Shown one piece after another: positions 1 through 10,671 of a stretch of 64,000 bases of DNA. Numbering within the stretch: position 1 is the stretch's first letter; each line of letters begins with the position of its first letter. A program made the translations under genes and the position numbers. The notes under the pieces were generated by a model, which saw only the letters and a program-made list of their open reading frames with translations, did not search any database and was not told the origin of the DNA. This DNA comes from Ascidia mentula. Lineage: Eukaryota; Chordata; Ascidiacea; Phlebobranchia; Ascidiidae. The DNA lies in the NCBI GenBank assembly GCA_947561715.1, contig OX387197.1, forward strand, positions 27,492,266-27,556,265, written 5' to 3'.

Positions 1-361
1 AGATGACAAACAGGTTGATGGTATGGAAGCAAATATTATAAAATATTCCTTAGACATTTATTGTCCTTCTGTTCCATAGTGTGATAATTGCGTCTAGGGT
101 TCCTCAACTTTCAACTCGACAACAAGATAGAAATACATTGGATTCGTTCTCATACGATTTACAACCTATGTTGTTCAAGCAGAAGAAGCCAATGGTGACC
201 CCGATGAACCGACTTACGCAACCGCTAAACCACGAAAGAATAGAAACCAACCCGACTCTGTGGCGCCACCACACGACGAAGTTTACAGTCGCGTGGAAGA
301 GGAACGACGTGAGGATGATGATAACGATACTCTGCACTGCTCTGGGTCGATTGAAACGTGA
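1..361 (+). CDS. L1: CTLD-receptor gene, 3' end only (type A tail)
   Basis: Last two exons of a gene entering from the left edge. Positions 1-20 are the end of the juxtamembrane linker exon (reads DDKQVD, donor gtatgg). The tail exon is 180-361, after acceptor ttgttcaag, ending in TGA. The phase-1 junction gives GCA (Ala), as in every other type A tail. The tail holds the PTYATAKPRK motif and EVYSRV, but the second tyrosine of the ITAM-like pair is changed: DDDNDTL instead of DDDYDTL. The tail is therefore hemi-ITAM-like at best. Assignment is by close similarity to the tails of L4, L10, L13 and L15. The ectodomain lies outside the window, so intactness cannot be judged. Confidence 0.75.
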
Positions 362-380
362 CCAGATGTAACTTATGGTT

Positions 381-1208
381 TAATATTTACAACTTCAAGT
401 GAAATGTTTAAGTTGATTCAACAAGAAGCTTTCATCGCCACTGTAGGCGGACATCACAACCATGATACATAGAAATACAATGCGAAATATTTTCTAATTT
501 AAGATCTCAGCACTACCAATGTAGTAAAACGTGCTAGGAGTTTAGTGTGGGTTTACCCACGTGCTTTTTGTTGTGTGTGTTTTGTTGTATGGGTTTGTTA
601 AGTTTAAACATTGTCGTATTCAAACTATCTGATACTTCTGATGATTTAGACACTATTATTTTTATTATTTTTCTTCAGTTTTATTTCGTTGTAAAACCAC
701 CTATGATTAAGTGGTTCCAAGCAACATCAAAATTTAATTTTGTTTTTGTCATTCGTGAGGTTAAGTTTGTTCTGTACCAACATTGCAGTCACGTGATGTT
801 TTCCGGCAACACTAATTCCACACTGTTTATTAGTTTTTGAAACTTCCAGAAACCAACAGATTTGCCTACAAGTACACGAGGAACAACAGTTGTCTGTAAC
901 ACAAAGGAAAAGTAAACTGACGTCATTGATTCTGTCTTCACAAACGAAGACATAAACACGCATAATAAAGTAAATAATTTTTACTTCAACTAAACACAGT
1001 AATATATTTTTGAACACATGCATCAGATCATAAACATCACAGAAAAACACTAACTAAATATCCGAATACAGACATAATAACCACAGCTTTAAATGTGACG
1101 TCATCAACACAGAGATTGTGACGTCATTCATAGGAATGTGAGATAAAACTCCGGAGGATACAGCACAAAACGACATGAAGCTTGACACAATTGTCCCATA
1201 ATTACTTC
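381..1208. other. Intergenic, duplicated non-coding blocks
   Basis: No convincing gene. Bases about 545-700 match, in inverse orientation, the upstream module of the type D genes (compare 9330-9440). Bases about 710-1130 match blocks at 15.1-15.9 kb and 38.5-39.1 kb, including the paired TGACGTCA sites. Short open frames here recur only because the DNA is duplicated and show no domain. Confidence 0.6.
1096..1126. promoter_or_regulatory. Paired TGACGTCA palindromes (23-bp spacing)
   Basis: Two perfect CRE/ATF-type palindromes at 1096-1103 and 1119-1126. Four other copies of this arrangement occur in the window (6428, 15863, 18764, 32376). The palindrome is a known bZIP (CREB/ATF) site; a regulatory role here is inference. 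Confidence 0.45.
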
Positions 1209-2234
1209 TTATTTCTTTCCTTTCCTGACCATCGCATAAGTTTGTTCCGCACCATTGCAGTCACGTGGTGTATCTACGTCATCGTTGTATCCACGTGCTT
1301 CCGTGTTATAAGTTTGTGCATGTAAGCTTGTGTGGTGGAGGTGGTCGTACGTGTCACAATCCTCATTATTATTAACTTGGTCGTAAACCGCTTCGTTGGT
1401 AGATTCAACCCTGGATGAGGTTCCTGCTTTTGGTTGGTTTTTCTTCTTTCGTGGTTTTGCGGTTGCGTAGATCGGGGTTGGGGTTTGGGAGGTTTCTTGT
1501 GCTTAGAAAACAAACGTTAAAAGTAGTACTTGTGCATAATTCACTACAACATATTTGTGGTTATGATAGTTTGCTGGTGTGTTGTTTCCTAATACTAAAA
1601 AACGACATTAAGTTATTTTGTTTCCGTTGAAAGAAACCTTTTGTTTAAAGCACGAAACCAACACAGGCGCGCAAACTGATTGCTTACCTTGCTCTTCTCC
1701 TTCCCTTGTCTCGTTGACAATCTGCTGGTTGTCAGCTCTTCTTGAATCGCAAACACAACACGGTTTACTTCGGTCAGTTGTGTCGGAACTTAAAAACTTT
1801 CTGTACCCCATTGTTACGTCATACTGATAACTTTACCTGCGTTTCCTCCATAAAACCAATCCAGTGGCGAGGATTAATAAGATGATGACGATCACAACCC
1901 CAACAACTGCACCAACGATAGATGATGAATCCGTAATGTTTAATGGTAAATTCACATCAACTGTAGTTGGGAAAGTGACTGAAAATAATGAACATTTGGA
2001 AACTTCTGCGAAACCGTGCGGGCATAAATTGGTAAAACCAAACTGTTTAAAACGAAACTTTTTTTCCGTATGGGAATTGGAGTGGATAGATTTGTTGTTC
2101 GAACATTGTAGTTTTTCGTAGTCGGCAGTCCATGCAACTTGCAAACATTACTGTACTATTTTACCTGGTTTACTTGAACTGTTGACCCCAACATTATGAA
2201 CGGTGACGTTTGTTATTCCATTGCTCGAATGTAG

Positions 2235-2304
<70 letters not shown>

Positions 2305-4784
2305 ATTGTGCTTGGTGGTGTGGCCATGGAGCTATGTTGAGTTGTGGTTTTCTTTGTGTTTGTAACTAAACAACATTTTAGATTCGCGTTTTTATTGATT
2401 TTAGTAACTTTAGGCTCGAAGTGTTTCTGGTACGCGAGCAACTGTAACGTTTTATGCTATGATGTAATGCTCAAATTAACTTTTCATGAGGTAATGGAGT
2501 GACTTCCAGTTTTTTTACCCTAGGAGATAACTCCCGTTCCTGGAACGGCATAGGAGAATGGCTCGTAAGATGTAATTATTGTATCGTGGTCTCACGCGAT
2601 CGAATACCTTTAGTGGTATATAATCGGTAGTTTTGTGGTGAAATATTATTATACATTTTGGCTTGCAATTGTGTAGAATCGCCGTCTGCTATCCTGCACA
2701 AGTATTTCGTTCGTATCCTGGAGACAAATAAACAAACTAACCAAAGTCTGGTTCGCTACCAATGAGAAGTCAGGAGTCAGGGAAACGCAGCCGCAGCTGA
2801 ACACGTAATCAACAAACAACAAACACACCCCTAAATCTTACACAACTAAATTAACATTGCTGAATACTGCCCTTCTGGCAAACTTTATTTTATTGACGTT
2901 TCTCAACGTTTCGGCTGTTATGCAGCAGCCTTCATAAAGGCTGAGAAACGTCAATAAAATCAAGTTTGCTAGAAGGGCAGTATTCAGCAATAGATATGCC
3001 TGGCAGCGTCAGTAACAATTTAAATTAACATTATTTACAACGACTTCAGACCTCACAATGCGCATTATTGCATGACAATTTTACCCGCATTCTAGTTACA
3101 AGTGTTTATGACGCACTCACACGGTTGTTCTTTTTCTCATAACTGTTAAACGGAAAAGGTTCTGACCTTTTCAACCAGAAACAGGTTGGAAAACAAAAAC
3201 ATTACGTCTTTAGTCAACCTAAGTGATGCGTACTACAGTCTGTGGCCATTAAGATCCCGAGGTAATGCAAGAAGTTGTTTACTTTAAAAGCAAATCTACA
3301 TAGTTTCACATCCATAGTGGTCTCACATATTTCTCGAAGCGAAAGAATGGCCTACAAAAGATGATAATGATAAAGGTTAGGAATAAAGGTTTGGAACCAC
3401 TGGTTTAAGGGATGTAATTAATATTATTGTGTACGCACACATCTTTATGAATATTTTAAAAATTATTCGTTCCTCAGCTTTTGGCCTTCACTGAAGTTTG
3501 CGTTTGTAGTGGAATTGTTCAAACCGTGAAAACAGTACAAACACAAAACGTGATCTAGTTAAAGAGGGATTCGATCAGAAAAAATAATGCGAACCAAGAT
3601 TTCATCTAAGAAGATCTTAATTAGTTTTTTTTGTTCGTTTTATGAGATTTACCTTCCGGCTTTCGTTGACAAATATATCTCGAAGTAACATTGCATTCCG
3701 TACTTCTCCACTTGTATGTTGGATCAAGTGAAGTTAATGAACCCATTATCACACAATACTTTTCTCCTGTTGCGATCGGTTCCCCTGTTGCCCACTGTCC
3801 ATTGTCAATATTTGATCCATCCGTCCACTTATAGATGTTTGTTCCTGCAGCTCGTTTCGCTCCAATGTAGAACGAGTTTGGCTTGGCTAAAAGCAACATC
3901 AGAAGATTCTTTATACCTTATTTGCATATTTCCATGTTATTTTCCGATATTTTACGTAAGGCATAATAACACAAAAACAAAAAATACTTTCAAAAAAATT
4001 ATTTAACCTTTTTTTGATTTGTGAACACAGTGTGTAATTTAGAGTTACGAACAAAACATTAAATAATTTAGATCTAAACCACCTGTAGTCCAGGCAACCA
4101 GAAAAATGGGCAAAATTTGTTGATGCACACGCAAACTTTCTTTAAGTTTAACTTGTAGCAGATGTTTGACTCAAATAAACTTTTGTAGCTTTGTTAAATG
4201 ACTAGAGAATCAAATATGATGCGAACACTGCATCCCCAATAGAGAAAGGGCCATGGACCTGCTCTAAGGACTTATACCGGTCACTGGTTCCACTGAATGG
4301 GCGAAATATGTTAATGTGATTCCGATTATGATAAAACCCAGTGTCGCCATTTTTTAACAACCTACATTATACCCTTACGTACCATACGGGGCGTTATGGG
4401 ACGTGAAAATATACAGAAATAATTACTTTGCAATCCTTAAGCAGTTAAGCATAGAACGTGAGCCACAAACATTGGGGACGTTGTTGATGTTATTTTCGCT
4501 ACAATATCACAGACAACAAACAATTTCATTACGTTTCAAATACCTGTTACTGTTCCAATCTTTCCCACCAGAAAGTTAAATATAGCTGTTGTTTTAGGCT
4601 GGGCGACGAAGGCTTTGTAGGCATTGCCAAGACCCGCATTATGCGAACTGCATGCAGTTTCAGCATCTTGGTATGAATTAACTTGAGGTCCGATCAAATA
4701 TTCATGATAGTCATCATCTTGGTGCCAAGTTTGTCCAAAAACAACAGAAAACATGAACCCAAGTATTATGGTCAATATTTTCAT
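1209..4784 (-). CDS. L2: transmembrane C-type lectin-like receptor, type B tail
   Basis: Complete-looking type I membrane receptor. Exons in coding order: 4544-4784 (signal peptide MKILTIILGFMFSVVFG, then TWH...YLIGPQVNSY..AETAC), 3653-3886 (FYIGAKRAAGTN, EPIATGEKYC, TECN, YICQR), 2165-2365 (Thr stalk including an uninterrupted (ACA)n/Thr run), 1837-1978 (TM, SSIVGAVVGVVIVIILLI then WRKRR), 1688-1740 (linker RADNQQIVNE) and 1209-1501 (tail). The four canonical CTLD cysteines are present, but no EPN/WND calcium motif is seen. Exon 1 has an insertion (AYKAFVAQP) shared with the exon at 30974-31220. The tail has PIYATAKPRK, YDQV-x8-YDHL and TYAMV. An upstream in-frame ATG at 4817 is possible, but 4784 gives the better signal peptide. 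Ligand unknown. Confidence 0.8.
2232..2306 (+). repeat. (GTT)n trinucleotide microsatellite inside the L2 stalk exon
   Basis: Roughly 24 uninterrupted GTT units, read on the minus strand as ACA (Thr) codons. Length changes would alter the receptor stalk in steps of one residue without a frameshift. Confidence 0.9.
2857..2990. mobile_element. Foldback/MITE-like element with 49-bp terminal inverted repeats
   Basis: Left arm 2857-2905 and right arm 2942-2990 are inverted copies with about two mismatches, around a 36-bp centre. It lies in the L2 intron between the stalk and second CTLD exons. No coding capacity. A non-autonomous DNA transposon is likely; the family is not identified. Confidence 0.7.
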
Positions 4785-5837
4785 CTTATCAAACTTAAAC
4801 CTGAAATTAGAAGCCATCTCAGAATAATTTTAAACAATAAATTTTGTTCATTGTCCGTGAGTAAATAGAAAAAAAAATTGATGGCGAACTTTCATTGATT
4901 TGTTTCTTGCCATTCTGGATTTTTCTTTTGACGATCTTGACAATGTATTCTTACCAGTGGAAGTATTATCTTATGTTACAATTAAAACGAACTTTGCAAC
5001 GAAAATAAATATAAGAATTATAATGTTGTTGATCAGACTGAAGTACTAAACTATCTAAAAAGCTGCTACAGTTGTTGCATCAATGCGTTATCTCTGACCA
5101 TTACTAGATGTGCAAAAAATGAACGCATCCCTAAGCTTTCTTTGTACGGATATGAGTAAATTGTGTGGGAATTCTAATCACGTAGTGTTGTCATCACAAG
5201 GCTCATACATAACTGCTGTGGTGGCTACATGATCTGAAAATGTAATACGGAGTTTTATTTGAGCGTTGGCTCTGCAACTAATCCCATTTTTAAACCATTA
5301 TAAGTATTGCCCTTATGTTGGTTAAGTATGAATGAGGTTCGAATAATTTATCCCTTTGGCCATCCAACTTAACCCAAGTTTAAGCAGCAACAACAGGAAG
5401 TGAAACATCATAATCAGAACTCTCATGTGTTGTCTTAACACCTGGAAATATCTCCTGATTTGAAATTAATTAGATATTTTGGATACAAGATTTGTTTCAG
5501 ATTCTGTGTGAGGCTGAGGGAGTGCAACTTGCACCAGGTTTGGTTGGTGGTGACGCGGAACAAAATAACATGGGCGTTGGTGACAATGCGATGTTCAGGC
5601 CAGAATGCCGAGCATAGAAGTGCGATATTTTTTCAAGGAAATAATTCACAATCAACAAAGATAAGAAACATCCAAACAATACACGTACGTAGCTGTACAA
5701 TATTGCTCACACGCGATTCAAACTGGCTGTTGTTCGTTTGTTGCCCAAAAACCTGTTGGTTTGTCCACTTTAATTAACTTATTGCTCATTCACCATAATG
5801 TATTCAGTAACTACCGTTGTAAAACATAATTAGGCAG

Positions 5838-7260
5838 CAAAACGTGGCTGTTTTTGCGCTGAGGTGAACACTGAAGCAACCGCAATACTTCCTGAACTGG
5901 TGAATGCTGACTGAAGGAATCACAACATCGCCTCTGACGCAGAAACAAACCTTCTTTCTCTGCACGGAAATGAGTAAATTGTAAAACGTGTGGGGATTCC
6001 AATGACGTAGTATTGTCATCGAACTAATTCTCACAGGTTGTAGCGACCATACATGAAGATGTGGTGCCTGAAATACGAATGACTTCTCGAATGGCTTCAG
6101 GTTCCTCGTAAATGTTTTTCTTGTGACTTTCTTAAATTTTTAAAACCGAAATTAATATTTGACGGTTCTGACGTATTTGGTGTTTCTCAATTTGTTTCCT
6201 GTCAACTTAAATAACGTTATTGTGTTCCGCAGACAAAACAGTTTGGAAACACTGATCTCGACAAATGTAATTTAGCTGCAGGAAAACTGTTGTAACTGTT
6301 GTAAGTCACATGCGCATTTTCTATCCTTTATGTTTAAAAAGTCTGCTTATTTGGGGAACTTCTGACATTTCAACTGCGCGTCAGCGGTGAAAACGATCGA
6401 CCTACTAAAAGTTGTTGAATAAAGGTGTGACGTCATTTACATAGGTTATGACGTCATATAAAGGAATTATGACAAAATGTAAAAAAACACTAAATTAAGA
6501 AGGCTCGGGCAAATATATTGTTTGTTCCATTATTACTTTTGTTTCCTTGCAGAACCGCATATTATACATACCAACTTGCATGGTTATATGTACGGATATG
6601 AATCGGTGTGTGGGAGTTCTATCTTGGGAACACAAAGACGCCTTCACACTTGAGACATGAAAACCATTTCTTATACTTATGTGCGCTTTTATTTAGACAA
6701 CACACGACTTAGTATGGGGAAATAATATCCACCTCCCACGTCCAGATACGAAATTAAAGGAACCGTCGCTCAACTGGTTGCTTTGATTTACTGGGTCATC
6801 TTTTTTGTGCTTGTTGGATCAAGCTCACCATTGTATCACGTTAAACGATTTTCACCCGACCTCGTAATCACAACACTTCAAGATAATGGTATTACAAATC
6901 CCCAACCTCGTACGATAATTTATATTTCCTGATGTTACAAAGCGACATAGAGATACGTGGACAACCAACTTACTGAAACACTAGAAACACGAACAAGGAG
7001 CAATGAGATTAAGAGAAAACGTCGGGGCCGTTGTTTATTCAACACTTCACTAACACACAGAATTATGCAAAGGACAACAAATGTTTGTATGTAAAGATTT
7101 CATCCAACTTATATCTTTGCAAACCCTGTCTCAACACGCCTTGCATTCTTCACCCGTGCATTTCAAGATGTGTTGCAGGTTGAACATTCGAAGATTGTTA
7201 ATTTTGCAAATTTATTTATGAATGAGCAAGGTGCCTACAGTTTTAATATAATTTAGTTCA
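5838..7260. repeat. Duplicated intergenic block X, copy 1
   Basis: About 1.4 kb non-coding block repeated at about 18276-19565 and 31912-33300, with a partial copy at 41270-41750. Each full copy lies between the 5' side of a type B or C gene and the 3' end of a type D gene, so it duplicated with the gene unit. It contains a paired TGACGTCA site. Confidence 0.75.
6428..6456. promoter_or_regulatory. Paired TGACGTCA palindromes (21-bp spacing)
   Basis: Perfect palindromes at 6428-6435 and 6449-6456, start-to-start 21 bp (two helical turns), directly followed by ATATAAAGG. About 1.6 kb upstream of the L2 start. Same arrangement at 18764 and 32376. Confidence 0.5.
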
Positions 7261-7290
7261 ACCACCATTGATTAAAAGAATGGCAACAAA

Positions 7291-8974
7291 TTATTCGACT
7301 TTCATGTACGAACTTTCACCCCCAGTCATGGAAGTGTTTCCCACATTCTTGTTTACGTATTCATTTTGCTTTATGACGTCATAGTCATGTTTGGTGTTTT
7401 TGGGTGGTTTGTGTTGGTTGTTTATAGGTCGGTGTTGGTTGGTTGATGGAATGGTTTGTGGAACTATGTACGTTTCATCTCCATCCTCTGTAACATTCAT
7501 TTTAAACCATGCGATATAACCTGGGGTTTTTATGTTAGTTTCCCAACAAAATATCCTCACTTACCAATAGGTTTGGTCCCTATCCCATGGTGACCAGCTC
7601 TGCGAATGTGAACAATAAGTTTTAACCTTTCTATAATAAACGTTATTTTCATCACTGAAAACCAGCAATCACAAGGTAAAGGAACAACGTTTTTGCCTTT
7701 TTATCGTTGAAACTTCGTCGAAATGTTTGTGGTAATGTTTATACTCAAACAATTTTGTCGATATAAGCAGGTTTTTATGTGGCTGCTTACTGGTGTTTTG
7801 TCCGGTTGTAGAGGAAAATCATAGAGGCGATATTCAATACGATGACGATGACCACAAGTACGACTAATACAGTAAATATCCTTAAAATGTTGTTGATTTC
7901 GTCCGATGAACGATTGTAGATTGCTGTTGAACAAAGGATCAACTTTAAAAGTGATGCAAATATTTCACAAAGAATGCGATTTGCTCACGTATGTAATTGG
8001 TGGTAAAAGTGGTTGGTTCAGATTCTCTGGTGGTTGGTTCCATTGTGATGGTGGTTTGTGTGGAACTGGTTGTGTTTGGAAAATGAGTGGTTGTTGTTGT
8101 GCTTGTGGTTGAAGGCGATGTAGAAATTGATGAAGCTTAAACATACGGAATAGACCGATTATTATTGTTGTTGTTACATATTAATACAAAATAAAATATA
8201 TCTTTAGCCCCACAGTTGTTATATGATTACGTTTTAAAGCAGCCTCGACGCCAACTTACCTTTTACGATACGTTGACAAATATATCCCGAAGTAACATTG
8301 CATTCCGTACTTCTCCACTTGTATGTTGAATCAAGTGAAGTTAATGAACTCATTATCACACAATACTTGGATCCTGTTGCGATCGGTTCCCCTGTTACCC
8401 ACTGTCCATTGTCAACATCTTTTCCATCCGTCCACTTATAGTTGTTTGTTCCTGCATCTCGTTTTGCTCCGATGTAGAACGAATATGGGGAGGCTGTAAA
8501 ACGTACACAAAAATCACCATCAGAAAAAATTAATTCAATTTGCTCTAACTTTGTAATCAGCATTGATGTTTTTCGTAGTTAAAGGCTTCCCCTCTGCATT
8601 CAATCCAAATTTTAATAATCTCGACTTCATTACTGGCTTTTAGTCTACGTCATTTGGAGGTGGAAGGTGATTCAATACTGGGTTCGCTTGAATAAAATTA
8701 CCAAAAAAGTGTTAGATTCACACACATGTGATTGTTGCCCATTCTCACTGCACTCACCTGATACTGTTCCAATCTTTCCCACCAGAAAGTTAAATATATC
8801 TGTTTTTTTTACATCGGCGAGACCTCCTCCCTTTCCACTGCATGCTGTTTCAGCTTCTGTGTATGAGTTAACTCGAGGTCCGATCAAATAATGCTTCACT
8901 TCGTCGAATTCGTGCCAAGTTTGTGCGAAACAACAAGGAAACAAAAGTAAACTTAAAACGACTTGAAACTCCAT
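7291..8974 (-). CDS. L3: transmembrane C-type lectin-like receptor, type D (ITIM-like) tail
   Basis: All expected exons are open. Coding order: 8758-8974 (signal peptide MEFQVVLSLLLFPCCFA, then TWHEFDEVKHYLIGPR), 8260-8493 (FYIGAKRDAGTNNYKW, EPIATGSKYC, TECN, YICQRIVKG), 7989-8135 (Thr stalk), 7791-7923 (TM, ILRIFTVLVVLVVIVIVLNI then FLYNRTKH), 7565-7599 (small linker AGHHGIGTKPI) and 7291-7520 (tail starting GYIAWFK). The tail tyrosines are ETYIV, DYDVI, EYVNK (pYxN, the Grb2 SH2 class) and a terminal SSYMKV matching the ITIM consensus [S/I/V/L]xYxx[V/L]. The TM has no charged residue, so signalling through its own tail is expected. An inhibitory role is inference. Confidence 0.82.
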
Positions 8975-8999
8975 GACCTCGGTCTGAATAGGTGTGAAA

Positions 9000-9440
9000 A
9001 TAAACGTTGAATAAATGAGATTTATTGTTGGAAAAACCTGTGCCTTGTTTCGTTCCCAGGAAACGTAAGTTTACACTGTATTAGTTCACTGCGTTTTTCT
9101 TTATAACTTCTGTATCCTGCATCGTAAAATTCAAACCTTGTTTATCATTGTGTTACCAACCTTCCCATCAGACACAACCACACAATACACGGATGTGGAT
9201 CAATGTTTGTTAAACGTGGGAGTTTATTTTCACAACGACTCATGTCCCCACACATCTGCTGTCTTATAGTGACGATCTCTATGGAACCAGACTGATGTTG
9301 TTTTCTGGCTTTCATGTTATGTAGTTTTGTTTGGTTTGATCATAAAAATATTAGTGTCGAAATCATCAGGCGTATCAGATAATTTGAATACGACATTCAA
9401 TAAAACACACACAACAAAAAGCACGTGGGTAAACCCACAC
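9000..9440. repeat. Conserved upstream module of type D genes, copy 1
   Basis: The roughly 400 bp upstream of the L3 start recurs upstream of L9 (about 35550-35960), L12 (about 43400-43800) and, on the opposite strand, L14 (about 46310-46730). A fragment lies at 545-700. Position immediately 5' of first exons suggests it contains the promoter; no TATA box is assigned. Confidence 0.65.
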
Positions 9441-9623
9441 TAAACTCCTAGCACGTTTTACTACATTGGTATTGCTGAGATCTTAAATTAGAAAATATTT
9501 CGCATTGTATTTCTATGTATCATGGTTGTGATGTCCGCCTACAGTGGCGATGAAAGCTTCTTGTTGAATCAACTTAAACATTTCACTTGAAGTTGTAAAT
9601 ATTAAACCATAAGTTACATCTGG

Positions 9624-10220
9624 TCACGTTTCAATCGATCCAGAGCAGTGAAGAGTATCGTAATCATCATCCTCACGTCGTTCCTCTCCCACGCGACTGT
9701 AAACTTTGTCGTGTGGTGGCGCCATAGAGTCGGGTTGGTTTCTATTCTTTCGTGGTTTAGCGGTGGCGTAAGTCGGTTCATTGGGGTCACCATTGGCTTC
9801 TTCTGCTTGAACAACATAGGTTGTAAATCGTTTGAGAATGAATCCAATATATTTCTATATTGTTGTCGAGTTGAAAGTTGAGGAACCTTAGACGCAATTA
9901 TCCCACAAAGTATCTCTGTATGGAACAGAAGGAAAATAATTGTCTAAGGAATATTTTATAATATTTGCTTCCATACCACCAGCTTGTTTGTCATCTGCCT
10001 GCTCATCACTGGTTTCTTGGTTGCTTCTGTAAACAAGTTGAAATGCTCAGATAGTTTTAAATGCTCCAAATTCACGTTTAAATTAAATCACGAGCGTTTA
10101 TTCACCTGTTGTGTTTTTTCCACCATAGGAAAACAACAACAACACAGATGATTATGAACATGAATATTCCGATCACTGCCCCGGTAACAGCCGACGAACT
10201 GTTGTTGTTTGTCAAAGCTG
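9624..10220 (-). pseudogene. L4: type A receptor remnant, TM and tail without ectodomain
   Basis: Three intact exons: TM 10106-10220 (SSAVTGAVIGIFMFIIICVV then FLWWKKHN), linker 9977-10026 (SNQETSDEQADDKQAG) and tail 9624-9805 (PTYATAKPRK, KVYSRV-x9-YDTL). Upstream, the intron sequence normally between TM and stalk (compare 36890-36990) runs at about 10490-10500 directly into sequence normally 5' of exon 1 (compare 38040-38170 and 44160-44260). Stalk and both CTLD exons are therefore deleted. Unless an outside exon is used, no receptor can be made. Confidence 0.75.
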
Positions 10221-10666
10221 CTACAAAAGATATTCAGTGTTTCACAAAAGATAAACAAACCAAAAACGTTAAGCATGTAATTGGATTTTTAAACATGTGC
10301 ATTTGGAGAATGTGTAAAAGTTGTTGCTGTTTATATTAAGCTTATAACCCAGTGTCTTTTGCCGTTAACAAGGTTTTGTTATCGCTAAAATATATCTTTG
10401 ACTTTATTGGCATCGTCAGTATCAAAAAGTCTGTGTATTTTTCCTTATTTTTGTTTAAACTATGTTGCTTTTTTAGCGATGATTTTGTTTTTTTTAGCGA
10501 AATCTTCCACGTTATTTTAATCATCATCTTCATCGGAGGCGATATTTTCCTTTTCCACAATTAAACAAAAAGTCCCGCACAAAAGAACTTTACACTTGAA
10601 AGTTTCCCGACCCTAAGGTATCTGATATACTCAGCATTGTTGGCACAGTCGGCAAATGCATAACAG

Positions 10667-10671
10667 AATCT
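10667..10671. repeat. Left target-site duplication (AATCT)
   Basis: AATCT at 10667-10671 matches 14800-14804. The paralogous uninterrupted site at 44088-44092 has a single AGATT, its reverse complement. Confidence 0.85.

Larger units (their letters stand above)
4785..7290. other. Intergenic L2-L3; contains duplicated block X
   Basis: No gene recognised. Bases 4990-5450 resemble 31.46-31.9 kb. Bases about 5452-5838 are absent from the otherwise parallel stretch at 31.9 kb, so they are an insertion here or a deletion there; the open frame at 5497-5700 (-) within it has no recognisable domain. From about 5838 to 7260 the sequence is block X, copied at 18.28-19.56 kb and 31.91-33.3 kb. Confidence 0.6.

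Noticed and set aside
2232..2306. CRISPR-like or regulatory repeat
   Set aside because: Plain trinucleotide microsatellite inside a Thr-coding exon of a eukaryotic gene.
9648..9881. Open frame on + opposite the type A tail (also at 104 -, 36068 +, 45860 -, 52513 -)
   Set aside because: Recurs only because the tail exon is duplicated. It is the antisense of the tail, and the tail frame has matching splice sites, phases and tyrosine motifs.
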